NCBI GenBank assembly: GCA_024413875.1
Contig: JAKSVY010000042.1
Coordinates: 1-13,225 of the forward strand
Reading direction: 5' to 3'
DNA from: Bacilli bacterium
Lineage (GTDB): Bacteria > Bacillota_I > Bacilli_A > RFN20 > CAG-826
DNA length: 13,225 bases
The notes beneath the pieces are model-generated. The model was not told the DNA's origin and searched no databases. It was given only the letters and a program-made list of their open reading frames with translations. The stretch's first letter is position 1; each line of letters begins with the position of its first letter. A program made the position numbers and the translations under genes. Below are positions 7,331-13,225 of this stretch, piece by piece.

Positions 7331-7359
7331 TTTAATTAATATATTAACTTTGATATGAT
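7331..7359 (+). promoter_or_regulatory. Extended -10 promoter of nrdDG-dut with palindrome in the spacer
   Basis: TGATATGAT (7351-7359) is an extended -10 (TGN plus TATGAT), preceded at 17 bp by a weak -35 TTTAAT (7331-7336). Between them lies a perfect 12-bp palindrome, TTAATATATTAA (7336-7347), in a position where a bound repressor would exclude polymerase. It shares the ATAT centre of NrdR boxes but lacks their flanking C and G, so NrdR is not supported. The predicted start is near 7366, followed by a 6-bp hairpin (7371-7385) in the leader. Confidence 0.5.
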
Positions 7360-7476
7360 TTTAAACATTAAGAGTTAAAAACTCTCAAGTTACTAAGAAT
7401 TAAAATCTTAATTTTGAAACCGAGAAATAATAGAATGCAATTTTTATGATTAAAAATTGAACAAGGAGAATTAGTT

Positions 7477-9669
7477 ATGAAAGTTATCAAACGTAGTGGA
7501 AAAGAAGTTAAGTTCGATATTGGAAAGATAAAAGCTGCTATTGAAAAAGCTAACGCTAACACAATTGAGAACAAAAGATTATCAGATGAACAAATTGCTG
7601 AAGTAGTTAAGGCAGTTGAAACTAAATTATTATCAAGAAAGAGATCTTCAACTGTTGAAGAAATCCAAGATATGGTTGAAAACGAAATCATGAAGATTGG
7701 TGCTTTCGTTGTCGCTAAAAACTACATTACATATAGATATGTTCGTGCATTAGCAAGAAAGGCTAACAGTACTGATAGCCAAATCCTTTCATTAATTGAA
7801 TGTGCTAATGAAGATGTTAAGCAAGAAAACTCAAACAAGAACCCTATCGTTAACTCTGTTCAAAGAGACTATATGGCAGGCGAAGTTTCAAAAGACTTAG
7901 CAAAACGTATTTTACTTCCACAAGATGTTGTTGAAGCTCACTCAAAAGGTCTTATTCACTTCCATGATATGGACTACTACGCTCAACACATCCATAACTG
8001 TGACCTTGTTAACCTTGAAGATATGCTCCAAAACGGAACAGTTATTTCAGGTACATTAATTGAAAAGCCAAGATCATTCTCTACTGCATGTAACATTGCT
8101 ACTCAAATCATTGCGCAAGTTGCGTCTTCTCAATATGGTGGTCAATCTATTTCATTAACTCACCTTGCACCATTCGTACAAGTTTCAAGAGATAAAATCA
8201 CTGCAGACTTAAAAGAAGAACTTGCTTTAGCAAACACTACTGTTTCTGAACAAGCATTCCATGATATTGTTGAAAATAGACTTAGAAAAGAAATTAGAAA
8301 AGGTATTCAAACAATTCAATACCAAGTCGTTACATTAATGACTACAAATGGACAAGCTCCATTCGTTACAGTCTTTATGTATTTAAATGAAGCTAGAAGC
8401 GAAGCTGAAAAAGCTGACTTAGCTATTATGATTCGTGAAGTTCTTGAAGAAAGAATGCAAGGTGTTAAAAACGAAAAGGGCGTTTGGGTTACACCAGCAT
8501 TCCCTAAGTTAATCTATGTTCTTGAAGAAGATAACGTTAAGAAAGATAGTAAGTATTACTATTTAACAGAACTCGCTGCTAAATGTACAGCTAAGAGAAT
8601 GGTCCCTGACTATATCTCTGAAAAGATTATGCTCCAAAACAAGGTTGATAAAAATGGTGAAGGCCACTGCTACACATGTATGGGTTGTAGATCATTTTTA
8701 ACACCATATGTTGATCCAGTAACAAATCAACCAAAGTATTATGGTAGATTTAACCAAGGTGTTGTTACAGTCAACTTAATTGATATCGCTTTATCTGCTA
8801 AGGGTGAAGTTCATGAAAAAAATATGCGTTCTTTCTGGAAAGTATTCGATGAAAGAATGGAATTATGCCACAAGGCATTAAAGTGTCGTCACGAAAGACT
8901 TGTTGGCACTAAATCAGATGTTGCTCCAATTCTTTGGCAATATGGCGCTTTAGCAAGACTTCAAAAAGGTGAAACTATTGATAAATTACTCTATGGAGGT
9001 TATTCAACAATCTCTTTAGGTTACGCTGGTCTTTGGGAAACTGTTTTAGCCTTAAATGGTCACAAGTTAACTGAACCAGAAGGTGAAGCATTAGGCCTTG
9101 AAATTATGCAAAAACTTAATGACTACACTGCTAAGTGGAAAAAGGCTGAAAATATGGATTACTCTTTATATGGCACACCACTTGAATCAACAACATATAA
9201 GTTTGCTAAAGCTCTTCAAAAGAGATTTGGTGTTATTCCAGGAATTTCTGATAAACAATATGTTACTAACTCATACCATATTCACGTTACAGAACAAGTT
9301 GATGCATTCACAAAGTTAGCTGTTGAATCTAAATTCCAAAAGCTTTCTCCTGGAGGCGCTATCTCATATATTGAAGTTCCTAATATGCAAAACAACATTG
9401 AAGCTGTCTTAGATGTTATGGCATTTATCTATGATAACATCATGTACGCTGAATTAAATACTAAGTCAGACTATTGCCAATGCTGTGGTTTTGATGGAGA
9501 AATTCAAATTATTGAAGAAGAAAGCAAACTCATTTGGGAATGCCCTAACTGCGGTAATAGAGATCAATCTAAATTAAACGTTGCAAGACGTACTTGTGGT
9601 TATATTGGTTCTAACTTCTGGAACCAAGGAAGAACTCAAGAAATTAAGGAAAGAGTCCTCCACTTATAA
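7477..9669 (+). CDS. nrdD: Anaerobic (class III) ribonucleoside-triphosphate reductase
   Basis: Reduces ribonucleoside triphosphates to deoxyribonucleotides with a glycyl radical, and works only without oxygen. The 730-aa protein starts with an ATP-cone regulatory domain (about 1-95, MKVIKRSGKEVKFD). Candidate active-site cysteines are Cys175 in HNCDLVN and Cys404 in CMGCRSFL. Near the C-terminus four cysteines bind zinc (C667, C670, C689, C692), followed by the radical site RRTCGYIG with Gly708 and the conserved end GRTQEIKERVLHL. All key residues are intact. AAGGAG (7463-7468) is 8 nt before the ATG. The stop codon overlaps the start of nrdG, its activase, by one base. It is transcribed divergently from the importer operon. 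Confidence 0.98.
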   Translation: MKVIKRSGKEVKFDIGKIKAAIEKANANTIENKRLSDEQIAEVVKAVETKLLSRKRSSTVEEIQDMVENEIMKIGAFVVAKNYITYRYVRALARKANSTDSQILSLIECANEDVKQENSNKNPIVNSVQRDYMAGEVSKDLAKRILLPQDVVEAHSKGLIHFHDMDYYAQHIHNCDLVNLEDMLQNGTVISGTLIEKPRSFSTACNIATQIIAQVASSQYGGQSISLTHLAPFVQVSRDKITADLKEELALANTTVSEQAFHDIVENRLRKEIRKGIQTIQYQVVTLMTTNGQAPFVTVFMYLNEARSEAEKADLAIMIREVLEERMQGVKNEKGVWVTPAFPKLIYVLEEDNVKKDSKYYYLTELAAKCTAKRMVPDYISEKIMLQNKVDKNGEGHCYTCMGCRSFLTPYVDPVTNQPKYYGRFNQGVVTVNLIDIALSAKGEVHEKNMRSFWKVFDERMELCHKALKCRHERLVGTKSDVAPILWQYGALARLQKGETIDKLLYGGYSTISLGYAGLWETVLALNGHKLTEPEGEALGLEIMQKLNDYTAKWKKAENMDYSLYGTPLESTTYKFAKALQKRFGVIPGISDKQYVTNSYHIHVTEQVDAFTKLAVESKFQKLSPGGAISYIEVPNMQNNIEAVLDVMAFIYDNIMYAELNTKSDYCQCCGFDGEIQIIEEESKLIWECPNCGNRDQSKLNVARRTCGYIGSNFWNQGRTQEIKERVLHL

Positions 9670-10193
9670 TGAAATATTCCGCAATTAAATATTTCGATAT
9701 TGCTAATGGACCAGGTGTCCGCACTACTCTTTTTGTCTCGGGTTGTACACACCATTGCAAAGGATGTTTTAACCAAGAAACTTGGGACTTCAATCATGGT
9801 GAAGAATTCACTAAAGAGGTTGAAGATGAAATTGTTAGATCAATGGAACCTGATTATGTTAAAGGATTAACATTATTAGGTGGTGAGCCAATGGAAAAAG
9901 TTAATCAAGAAGGACTTGTTAACTTTGTTAAAAGAGTTCATGAAGTTTATCCTAATAAATCTATCTGGTGTTTTACTGGATATTTATATGAAGAACTTCT
10001 TGAAGGTGGGAAACAACGCACTGAATACACTCAGGAATTGCTCAATTGTTTCGATGTAATTGTCGATGGAGAATTCATTGAAGCACAAAAGAATTTAATG
10101 CTTATGTTTAAAGGTTCTAGCAATCAAAGAACAATTGATGTGCAAGAAAGCTTAAAACAAAATAAAATAGTTATTAGAGAATTAAAGAGGTAA
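9669..10193 (+). CDS. nrdG: Anaerobic ribonucleotide reductase activating protein (radical SAM)
   Basis: The activase that uses S-adenosylmethionine and a 4Fe-4S cluster to put the glycyl radical on NrdD Gly708. The 174-aa protein carries the radical SAM motif CxxxCxxC as CTHHCKGC (Cys26, Cys30, Cys33) and the SAM-binding GGEP (71-74). The leading NGPGVRTTLFVSGC block is typical of NrdG. Its ATG shares the last A of the nrdD stop (TAATG at 9667-9671), and AAGGAAAGAG lies inside the end of nrdD, so the two proteins are probably made by coupled translation. It is followed after 4 nt by dut. Confidence 0.97.
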   Translation: MKYSAIKYFDIANGPGVRTTLFVSGCTHHCKGCFNQETWDFNHGEEFTKEVEDEIVRSMEPDYVKGLTLLGGEPMEKVNQEGLVNFVKRVHEVYPNKSIWCFTGYLYEELLEGGKQRTEYTQELLNCFDVIVDGEFIEAQKNLMLMFKGSSNQRTIDVQESLKQNKIVIRELKR

Positions 10194-10197
10194 GACT

Positions 10198-10635
10198 ATG
10201 AAAGTAAGAATCAAAAAGTTAAATGAAAACGCAACTATCCCAACATATGGAAGTACATTCGCAGCTGGATGTGACTTATACGCTTGCTTAGAAGAACCAA
10301 TGGTTATCGCACCGCATTCAACAGTTAAGGTTCCTACTGGTATTGCAATGGAACTTCCTGAAAACATGGTTGGCCTTGTCTATGCAAGAAGCGGTCTTGC
10401 TACTAAAAGGCATTTAGCACCAGCTAATAAAGTCGGTGTTATCGATGCTGACTATCGTGGAGAAATCATTGTTGCCCTTCACAACCATTCAGATGAAGCA
10501 CAAACAATCGACGCAAAAGAAAGAGTTGCTCAATTGGTTATCGCTCCATATTACCAAGCAGATTTTGAAGAAGTTGACGATCTTTCTAGCACAGATAGAG
10601 GCGCTGGTGGATTCGGTTCTACAGGAACAAAATAA
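10198..10635 (+). CDS. dut: Deoxyuridine 5'-triphosphate nucleotidohydrolase (dUTPase)
   Basis: Hydrolyses dUTP to dUMP and pyrophosphate, which keeps uracil out of DNA and provides the thymidylate precursor. The 145-aa trimeric-type dUTPase shows all five motifs: AGCDLYA (23-29), RSGLA (64-68), GVIDADYRGEI (80-90) with catalytic Asp83 and Tyr86, RVAQLVI (109-115), and the glycine-rich C-terminal RGAGGFGSTG (134-143). It is the last gene of nrdD-nrdG-dut, 4 nt after nrdG, with AGAGG just before its start. The grouping makes sense: the reductase produces dUTP or its precursors and Dut removes it. A strong terminator follows at 10675. Confidence 0.97.
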   Translation: MKVRIKKLNENATIPTYGSTFAAGCDLYACLEEPMVIAPHSTVKVPTGIAMELPENMVGLVYARSGLATKRHLAPANKVGVIDADYRGEIIVALHNHSDEAQTIDAKERVAQLVIAPYYQADFEEVDDLSSTDRGAGGFGSTGTK

Positions 10636-10674
10636 TCAGTAAACACAACAAATAATAAATTACATCAATTGATT

Positions 10675-10703
10675 AATAGGACTACTTCGGTGGTCCTATT
10701 TTT
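10675..10703 (+). terminator. Intrinsic terminator of nrdDG-dut with UUCG tetraloop
   Basis: AATAGGACTAC and GTGGTCCTATT form an 11-bp stem (one G-U pair) closed by a C(UUCG)G tetraloop at 10686-10689, followed by a T run (10699-10703). It lies 40 nt after the dut stop codon. Confidence 0.93.
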
Positions 10704-10877
10704 CATATGTGGATTAGTTTATAAATCACTTAAAATCACGCTAATACTAACTTATAAAACGTTTATTTATGCTTCACTATATTTTTATTACTCTTTTAAA
10801 AATAACGCCTTAAATCGTTTATTTTACGTAGTAAGACTATTAAATAGACACTTTTGTAAAAATATGTCGAGTTTCAC
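10704..10877. other. AT-rich intergenic DNA with no recognised gene
   Basis: No convincing ORF, tRNA or strong hairpin is seen. A short direct repeat, CGTTTATTT, occurs at about 10760 and 10816. The only open frame begins at a TTG before the upstream terminator and runs through it, without a ribosome-binding site. This stretch mainly separates the dut terminator from the orphan promoter at 10878. Confidence 0.6.
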
Positions 10878-10906
10878 TTGATATTATTATGTGTAGCATA
10901 TACAAT
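10878..10906 (+). promoter_or_regulatory. Near-consensus promoter with no downstream ORF
   Basis: TTGATA (10878-10883), an exact 17-bp spacer and TACAAT (10901-10906); each hexamer has five of six consensus bases. It is among the best promoter matches in the window. Transcription would start near 10913 and meet a terminator ending at 11007, with no ORF between. Confidence 0.65.
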
Positions 10907-10912
10907 TAACTT

Positions 10913-11007
10913 GTTACTATGTAACACTCATCTGGTTATTTGGCATTTTTCTAAGCCCCCCTTAGTGCAAACGCCTATAACAGCTCCCTTGTAAAAGGGA
11001 GTTTTTT
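10913..11007 (+). ncRNA. Candidate ~95-nt structured RNA (small RNA or attenuator leader)
   Basis: Bounded by the promoter at 10878-10906 and the terminator at 10984-11007. Predicted folds are a 5' hairpin TGTTAC/GTAACA (10912-10926), a central arm pairing CTG-TTAT (10932-10939, one bulged G) with ATAACAG (10977-10983) and GGC with GCC, and an apical hairpin CTAAG/CTTAG (10951-10965) displaying a run of six C (10956-10961). C-rich loops in Gram-positive small RNAs often pair with G-rich ribosome-binding sites. Alternatively, CCCTT in this loop (10959-10963) repeats the CCCTT of the terminator 5' arm and could pair with its AAGGGAG, as an antiterminator would, controlling the gene at 11053. 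It has no resemblance I recognise to 6S RNA, SRP RNA, tmRNA, RNase P RNA, T-box or the common riboswitches. Confidence 0.55.
10984..11007 (+). terminator. Intrinsic terminator behind the orphan promoter
   Basis: CTCCCTT (10984-10990) and AAGGGAG (10995-11001) form a 7-bp stem with a GTAA loop (GNRA type), followed directly by six T (11002-11007). The dut operon already has its own terminator 300 nt upstream, so this one serves another transcript. Confidence 0.88.
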
Positions 11008-11018
11008 CATTTATTGTT

Positions 11019-11046
11019 TTGAATTTATTTTTAGATTAGATAGAAT
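11019..11046 (+). promoter_or_regulatory. Candidate promoter of the zinc-ribbon membrane protein gene, start-proximal
   Basis: TTGAAT (11019-11024), a 16-bp spacer and TAGAAT (11041-11046). The expected +1, 7 nt after the -10, falls on the A of the ATG at 11053, predicting a leaderless mRNA. No ribosome-binding site is visible before either possible ATG. Confidence 0.4.
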
Positions 11047-11052
11047 ATGGGC

Positions 11053-11451
11053 ATGGAATTCGAAGATTACATGTCCGCTCTTAAAAGAGTTAATAAGATG
11101 TCAATTATCACTAAGATAAGCTTAGCTATCGGAGCGCTTATTATGTTCTCTGCTATTTTTACTAAGTTCCCTGTCTTTGTTTATCTTTTAGCAATAGGTG
11201 GATCGTTTGTCTTATTCTTCTTAGTTTATGAATTAGTGATGCTTCTAAAAAAGAAGTTTGGTTATAGGCATATTGTTCGCGCTAAACCGGTAAAGGTTAA
11301 GACAGTAAGAGTTAAAAAGATTAAAGATGATAAGGAACACGTTATCGCTATCTGCCCTAATTGTTCTAAAAAGATTAGACTTCCAAATAAAAAAGGCAAA
11401 CACGGTGTGTGCTGCCCTAATTGTAGAAATGACTTTAGAGTAAGGATTTAA
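11053..11451 (+). CDS. Small membrane protein with C-terminal zinc ribbon, function unknown
   Basis: Not recognised as a named family. From the first possible ATG (11047) it is 134 aa; the ATG two codons later (11053) fits the predicted promoter better, and neither has a ribosome-binding site. In the longer numbering there are two membrane segments (about 19-38 and 42-67), then a strongly basic linker (KPVKVKTVRVKKIK) and a four-cysteine zinc ribbon: CPNC at 103-106 and CPNC at 123-126, with an extra Cys122. The topology suggests a short hairpin in the membrane with the ribbon in the cytoplasm, next to a basic stretch that could contact lipid head groups or nucleic acid. The gene is convergent with the YwaF-like gene and overlaps its stop codon. 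Confidence 0.75.
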   Translation: MEFEDYMSALKRVNKMSIITKISLAIGALIMFSAIFTKFPVFVYLLAIGGSFVLFFLVYELVMLLKKKFGYRHIVRAKPVKVKTVRVKKIKDDKEHVIAICPNCSKKIRLPNKKGKHGVCCPNCRNDFRVRI

Positions 11452-11468
11452 TTCCTTGCTCTTTTTTT
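11437..11468 (+). terminator. Terminator whose loop holds the stop codons of two convergent genes
   Basis: AGAGTAAGGA (11437-11446) pairs with TCCTTGCTCT (11453-11462), 10 bp with one G-U pair, followed by T7 (11462-11468). The 6-nt loop TTTAAT contains both stop codons: TAA at 11449-11451 on plus and TAA at 11448-11450 on minus. It works as a plus-strand terminator; on the minus strand no U tract follows. The 3' arm and T tract are at the same time coding sequence for the basic tail of the minus-strand protein. Confidence 0.88.
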
Positions 11469-12236
11469 AAATCTTGGGAAGTATGTTTTAAATCCTGTTC
11501 TATCCAAAAGCATTAATACGATAAACGAAATAACAGTAATTCCTATATAAAGTGGAAGAGCATACCAAACGATTGGTATCCAGCGCATAAATTTTGGAGT
11601 AATTGCAGTACATACTTTAATAATCAATTCACTATCTCTTGGTCCTGCCATCATAAATGCATTTGATGCTTTAATAGCATCTAATCCATTTTGCCCGTTA
11701 GCGATACCAATTAAGCAAACATTAAGGGCAATAATGCATAATCCAGTTAAAAAGAACGTTCCTATTAAATGGAAGTTTTTAAATTCAACTTTAACCTTCT
11801 TGCATAGTAAAGGTAAGAATGAACTTAAAAATAAGAATCCATGGCACACAACAAATCTCAAATAATCCAAAGTTAAAATATCTTTATTAAAATACCAATA
11901 AGGAACAAGGATTGCCCCCATTCCCGCGATTGAACCCAATAAACAAATATATTGGTTAAGTGGTTTCCATTTAACAAAATATAGCACTGGCGATAAAAGG
12001 ATGAGTAATGCACATACATTATAGGCTGTGTTATTAAGTGATAATGTGAAAGGCGCACCTTCCCAAACAAAACTCTTACATAAATGTTGGAAGATGTTTA
12101 ATCCCATGATTGCTCCAATAACAATGTTGAAAACATAATCTTTCTTATTTCTAAGTAAGAAATATAGCCCAACAGCAATACCCCCCACTACAAGAGGTGC
12201 AATCCAATATACGTAATTGAATAATTTAAGAACCAT
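11448..12236 (-). CDS. YwaF/TMEM164-like integral membrane protein
   Basis: A 262-aa protein with about seven hydrophobic segments. The pattern fits the YwaF (TIGR02206) family, distantly related to human TMEM164: a conserved Cys in TAYNVCALL (Cys75), the LRFVVCHGFLFL block with His132 (compare RFFxSHG in YwaF), and Asn192 in place of the NYMYL block. The bacterial function is not established; human TMEM164 has been reported as an acyltransferase working on ether phospholipids through a conserved Cys and His, so a lipid role here is inference. The C-terminus is basic (RFKKRARN). There is no ribosome-binding site, and a perfect TATAAT lies 10 nt before the ATG. Its 3' end overlaps the convergent gene by 4 nt (TTTA/TTAA region). 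Confidence 0.7.
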   Translation of the reverse strand: MVLKLFNYVYWIAPLVVGGIAVGLYFLLRNKKDYVFNIVIGAIMGLNIFQHLCKSFVWEGAPFTLSLNNTAYNVCALLILLSPVLYFVKWKPLNQYICLLGSIAGMGAILVPYWYFNKDILTLDYLRFVVCHGFLFLSSFLPLLCKKVKVEFKNFHLIGTFFLTGLCIIALNVCLIGIANGQNGLDAIKASNAFMMAGPRDSELIIKVCTAITPKFMRWIPIVWYALPLYIGITVISFIVLMLLDRTGFKTYFPRFKKRARN

Positions 12237-12246
12237 AAGTGTAATT

Positions 12247-12252
12247 ATTATA
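12247..12252 (-). promoter_or_regulatory. Consensus -10 (TATAAT) close to the YwaF-like start codon
   Basis: TATAAT on the minus strand ends 10 nt before the ATG at 12236, so transcription would start about 4 nt upstream of the start codon. No good -35 is visible at 16-18 bp. It follows the terminator of the channel-like gene, so a promoter is expected in this gap. Confidence 0.45.
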
Positions 12253-12283
12253 GAAACATTTACATTAAATAGGTAGTAATTAC

Positions 12284-12319
12284 AAAAGAAAAGGACGATG
12301 TCTTTTTTAACATCGTCCT
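12284..12319 (-). terminator. Intrinsic terminator of the channel-like gene
   Basis: A perfect 10-bp stem, AGGACGATGT and ACATCGTCCT on the minus strand, with an 8-nt A-rich loop, then TTTTCTTTT (plus 12284-12291). It begins 13 nt after the stop codon of the channel-like gene. Confidence 0.92.
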
Positions 12320-12332
12320 AGTTTCTATGGTT

Positions 12333-13225
12333 TTATAAGAACCAAATATAACCGCAGATTGGTAAGCCAATAAACATGATTAATGTACAAACAAGTAAGA
12401 TATAGAACATAATTCTCATCTTAATACCATTGAATGCTTGGCCAACAAGATCTTCTTTAACTTGATATGTGCGAGCTTCAATACAGTTTGCTGTCATGAT
12501 AAGAATGACCGCTAATGTGAAGATATTAATCATTGTGATCATCGAGATAATACCGGCATCTGATACCATTGATAATCCAACAAGGATTGAAGAGATACCT
12601 GCGAATAAACCAGTTCCCATCATGCCTAATTGGTTTTCACCTTGGTGTGATTGAGAATAGAACGCGATTGTAATCCAAATAGTAACACAGAATAAGTTCA
12701 TGAATGCTTGTAAGAATAAGTTAAGACCTTGACGGTTTGCTCTTACTAAGATTTCGTATTCTGTTTTAAATTGTGACCAGTCTGGTGAATTTTGATAGTT
12801 TTCATCAGTGTAGTAATAAGTTCTTGTAACAAAATTCTTGTAATCAGGATTCTTTAAGAGTTTATAACCACTACTCATCATAAATACTGGAGATACACCT
12901 GTTTGGAAAGTTTGACCTTCAATTGAACATGTATAACCAGGGTTTCCTTGTGTATTAAGTGAGACTGAATCAGTTGGATAATATCTAGCATTTGAGACCA
13001 ATAATTGCATTGGCATAATGTAGATGTGGAATTGTACTGAATCAAGTGGATAACGTGGGTTATCGAATGCTTTTCTAATAGTTGCATCGAAATAACAGCA
13101 AGAGAAGAATCTATATTGAACTTCACCATTATCGTTATCAGTTAATGTGTAATCTTGAGCAACTTCATATGAGAATGAGTGAGCATCAATTTCACCATTA
13201 CCAACAATAAACATTGTTTCTTTAT
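12333..13225 (-). CDS. Four-TM membrane protein resembling a pentameric ligand-gated ion channel, 5' end cut
   Basis: The frame is open to the window edge (codons for Lys-Glu-Thr precede the Met at 13214, with no ribosome-binding site), so the protein probably starts outside the window; 293 residues follow that Met. An N-terminal soluble, probably extracellular beta-rich domain (to about residue 155) carries RYPLDSVQFHIYIMPM (54-69), closely like the FPFD/YPFDSQ-LHIYL loop of bacterial channels such as GLIC. An Arg before the first helix (EILVRAN, Arg158) and four membrane segments follow: about 164-186, 196-216, 221-244, 267-291. Loops 1-2 and 2-3 are very short and the 3-4 loop is longer and charged, the order seen in Cys-loop-type channels. 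The usual Pro of helix M1 and of the M2-M3 loop is missing. A DUF-type sensor membrane protein is the main alternative. Confidence 0.5.
   Translation of the reverse strand, partial: KETMFIVGNGEIDAHSFSYEVAQDYTLTDNDNGEVQYRFFSCCYFDATIRKAFDNPRYPLDSVQFHIYIMPMQLLVSNARYYPTDSVSLNTQGNPGYTCSIEGQTFQTGVSPVFMMSSGYKLLKNPDYKNFVTRTYYYTDENYQNSPDWSQFKTEYEILVRANRQGLNLFLQAFMNLFCVTIWITIAFYSQSHQGENQLGMMGTGLFAGISSILVGLSMVSDAGIISMITMINIFTLAVILIMTANCIEARTYQVKEDLVGQAFNGIKMRIMFYILLVCTLIMFIGLPICGYIWFL

Noticed and set aside
7195..7476. Cobalamin riboswitch upstream of the importer operon
   Set aside because: I see no B12-box-like sequence and the leader is too short and AT-rich to hold the aptamer.
7368..7691. 107-codon frame antisense to nrdD start
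   Set aside because: It lies opposite the clear nrdD coding sequence and leader and has no ribosome-binding site or family resemblance.
10669..10881. 70-codon open frame after dut
   Set aside because: It starts at a TTG with no ribosome-binding site, runs through the strong dut terminator and has a composition of random AT-rich DNA.

Overview
The window looks like chromosomal DNA of an AT-rich, low-GC Gram-positive lineage (Bacillota, Mycoplasmatota or Erysipelotrichia-like). The evidence is strong AAGGAG-type ribosome-binding sites before most metabolic genes, a lipobox lipoprotein typical of monoderms, and Bacillota-style intrinsic terminators. The recognised genes read tryptophan from TGG and one ends in TGA, so this is the standard code, not the Mycoplasma code. 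An oxygen-sensitive class III ribonucleotide reductase points to an anaerobe or facultative anaerobe. No insertion sequence, phage gene or CRISPR array is visible. I cannot name the genus.

Layout. Positions 12-1364 (minus) hold a tRNA-Thr(CGU) directly behind a PlsC-like acyltransferase with an internal zinc ribbon. Positions 1516-4094 (minus) hold purA-purB, which convert IMP to AMP; their leader contains a perfect 13-bp anti-Shine-Dalgarno inverted repeat. Positions 4225-7194 (minus) hold a three-gene iron-siderophore/haem/cobalamin-family ABC importer in the order permease, ATPase, binding lipoprotein. A divergent intergenic region (7195-7476) separates it from a plus-strand operon, nrdD-nrdG-dut (7477-10635), which supplies deoxynucleotides anaerobically and hydrolyses dUTP. 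That operon ends at a UUCG-loop terminator.

Positions 10636-11046 form the only long gene-free stretch. It holds a near-consensus promoter followed about 95 nt later by an intrinsic terminator with no ORF between them, so it is either a small RNA or an attenuator leader. Next come a small two-pass membrane protein with a zinc ribbon (plus), a YwaF/TMEM164-like membrane protein (minus) and, cut by the window edge, a minus-strand protein. This last protein has an extracellular domain with a YPLDS motif followed by four membrane segments, resembling pentameric ligand-gated ion channels.

The core genes are ordinary housekeeping. The parts worth following up are the purA leader, the orphan promoter-terminator unit, the channel-like protein, the convergent gene pair whose stop codons share a terminator loop, and the apparently near-leaderless membrane-protein genes.
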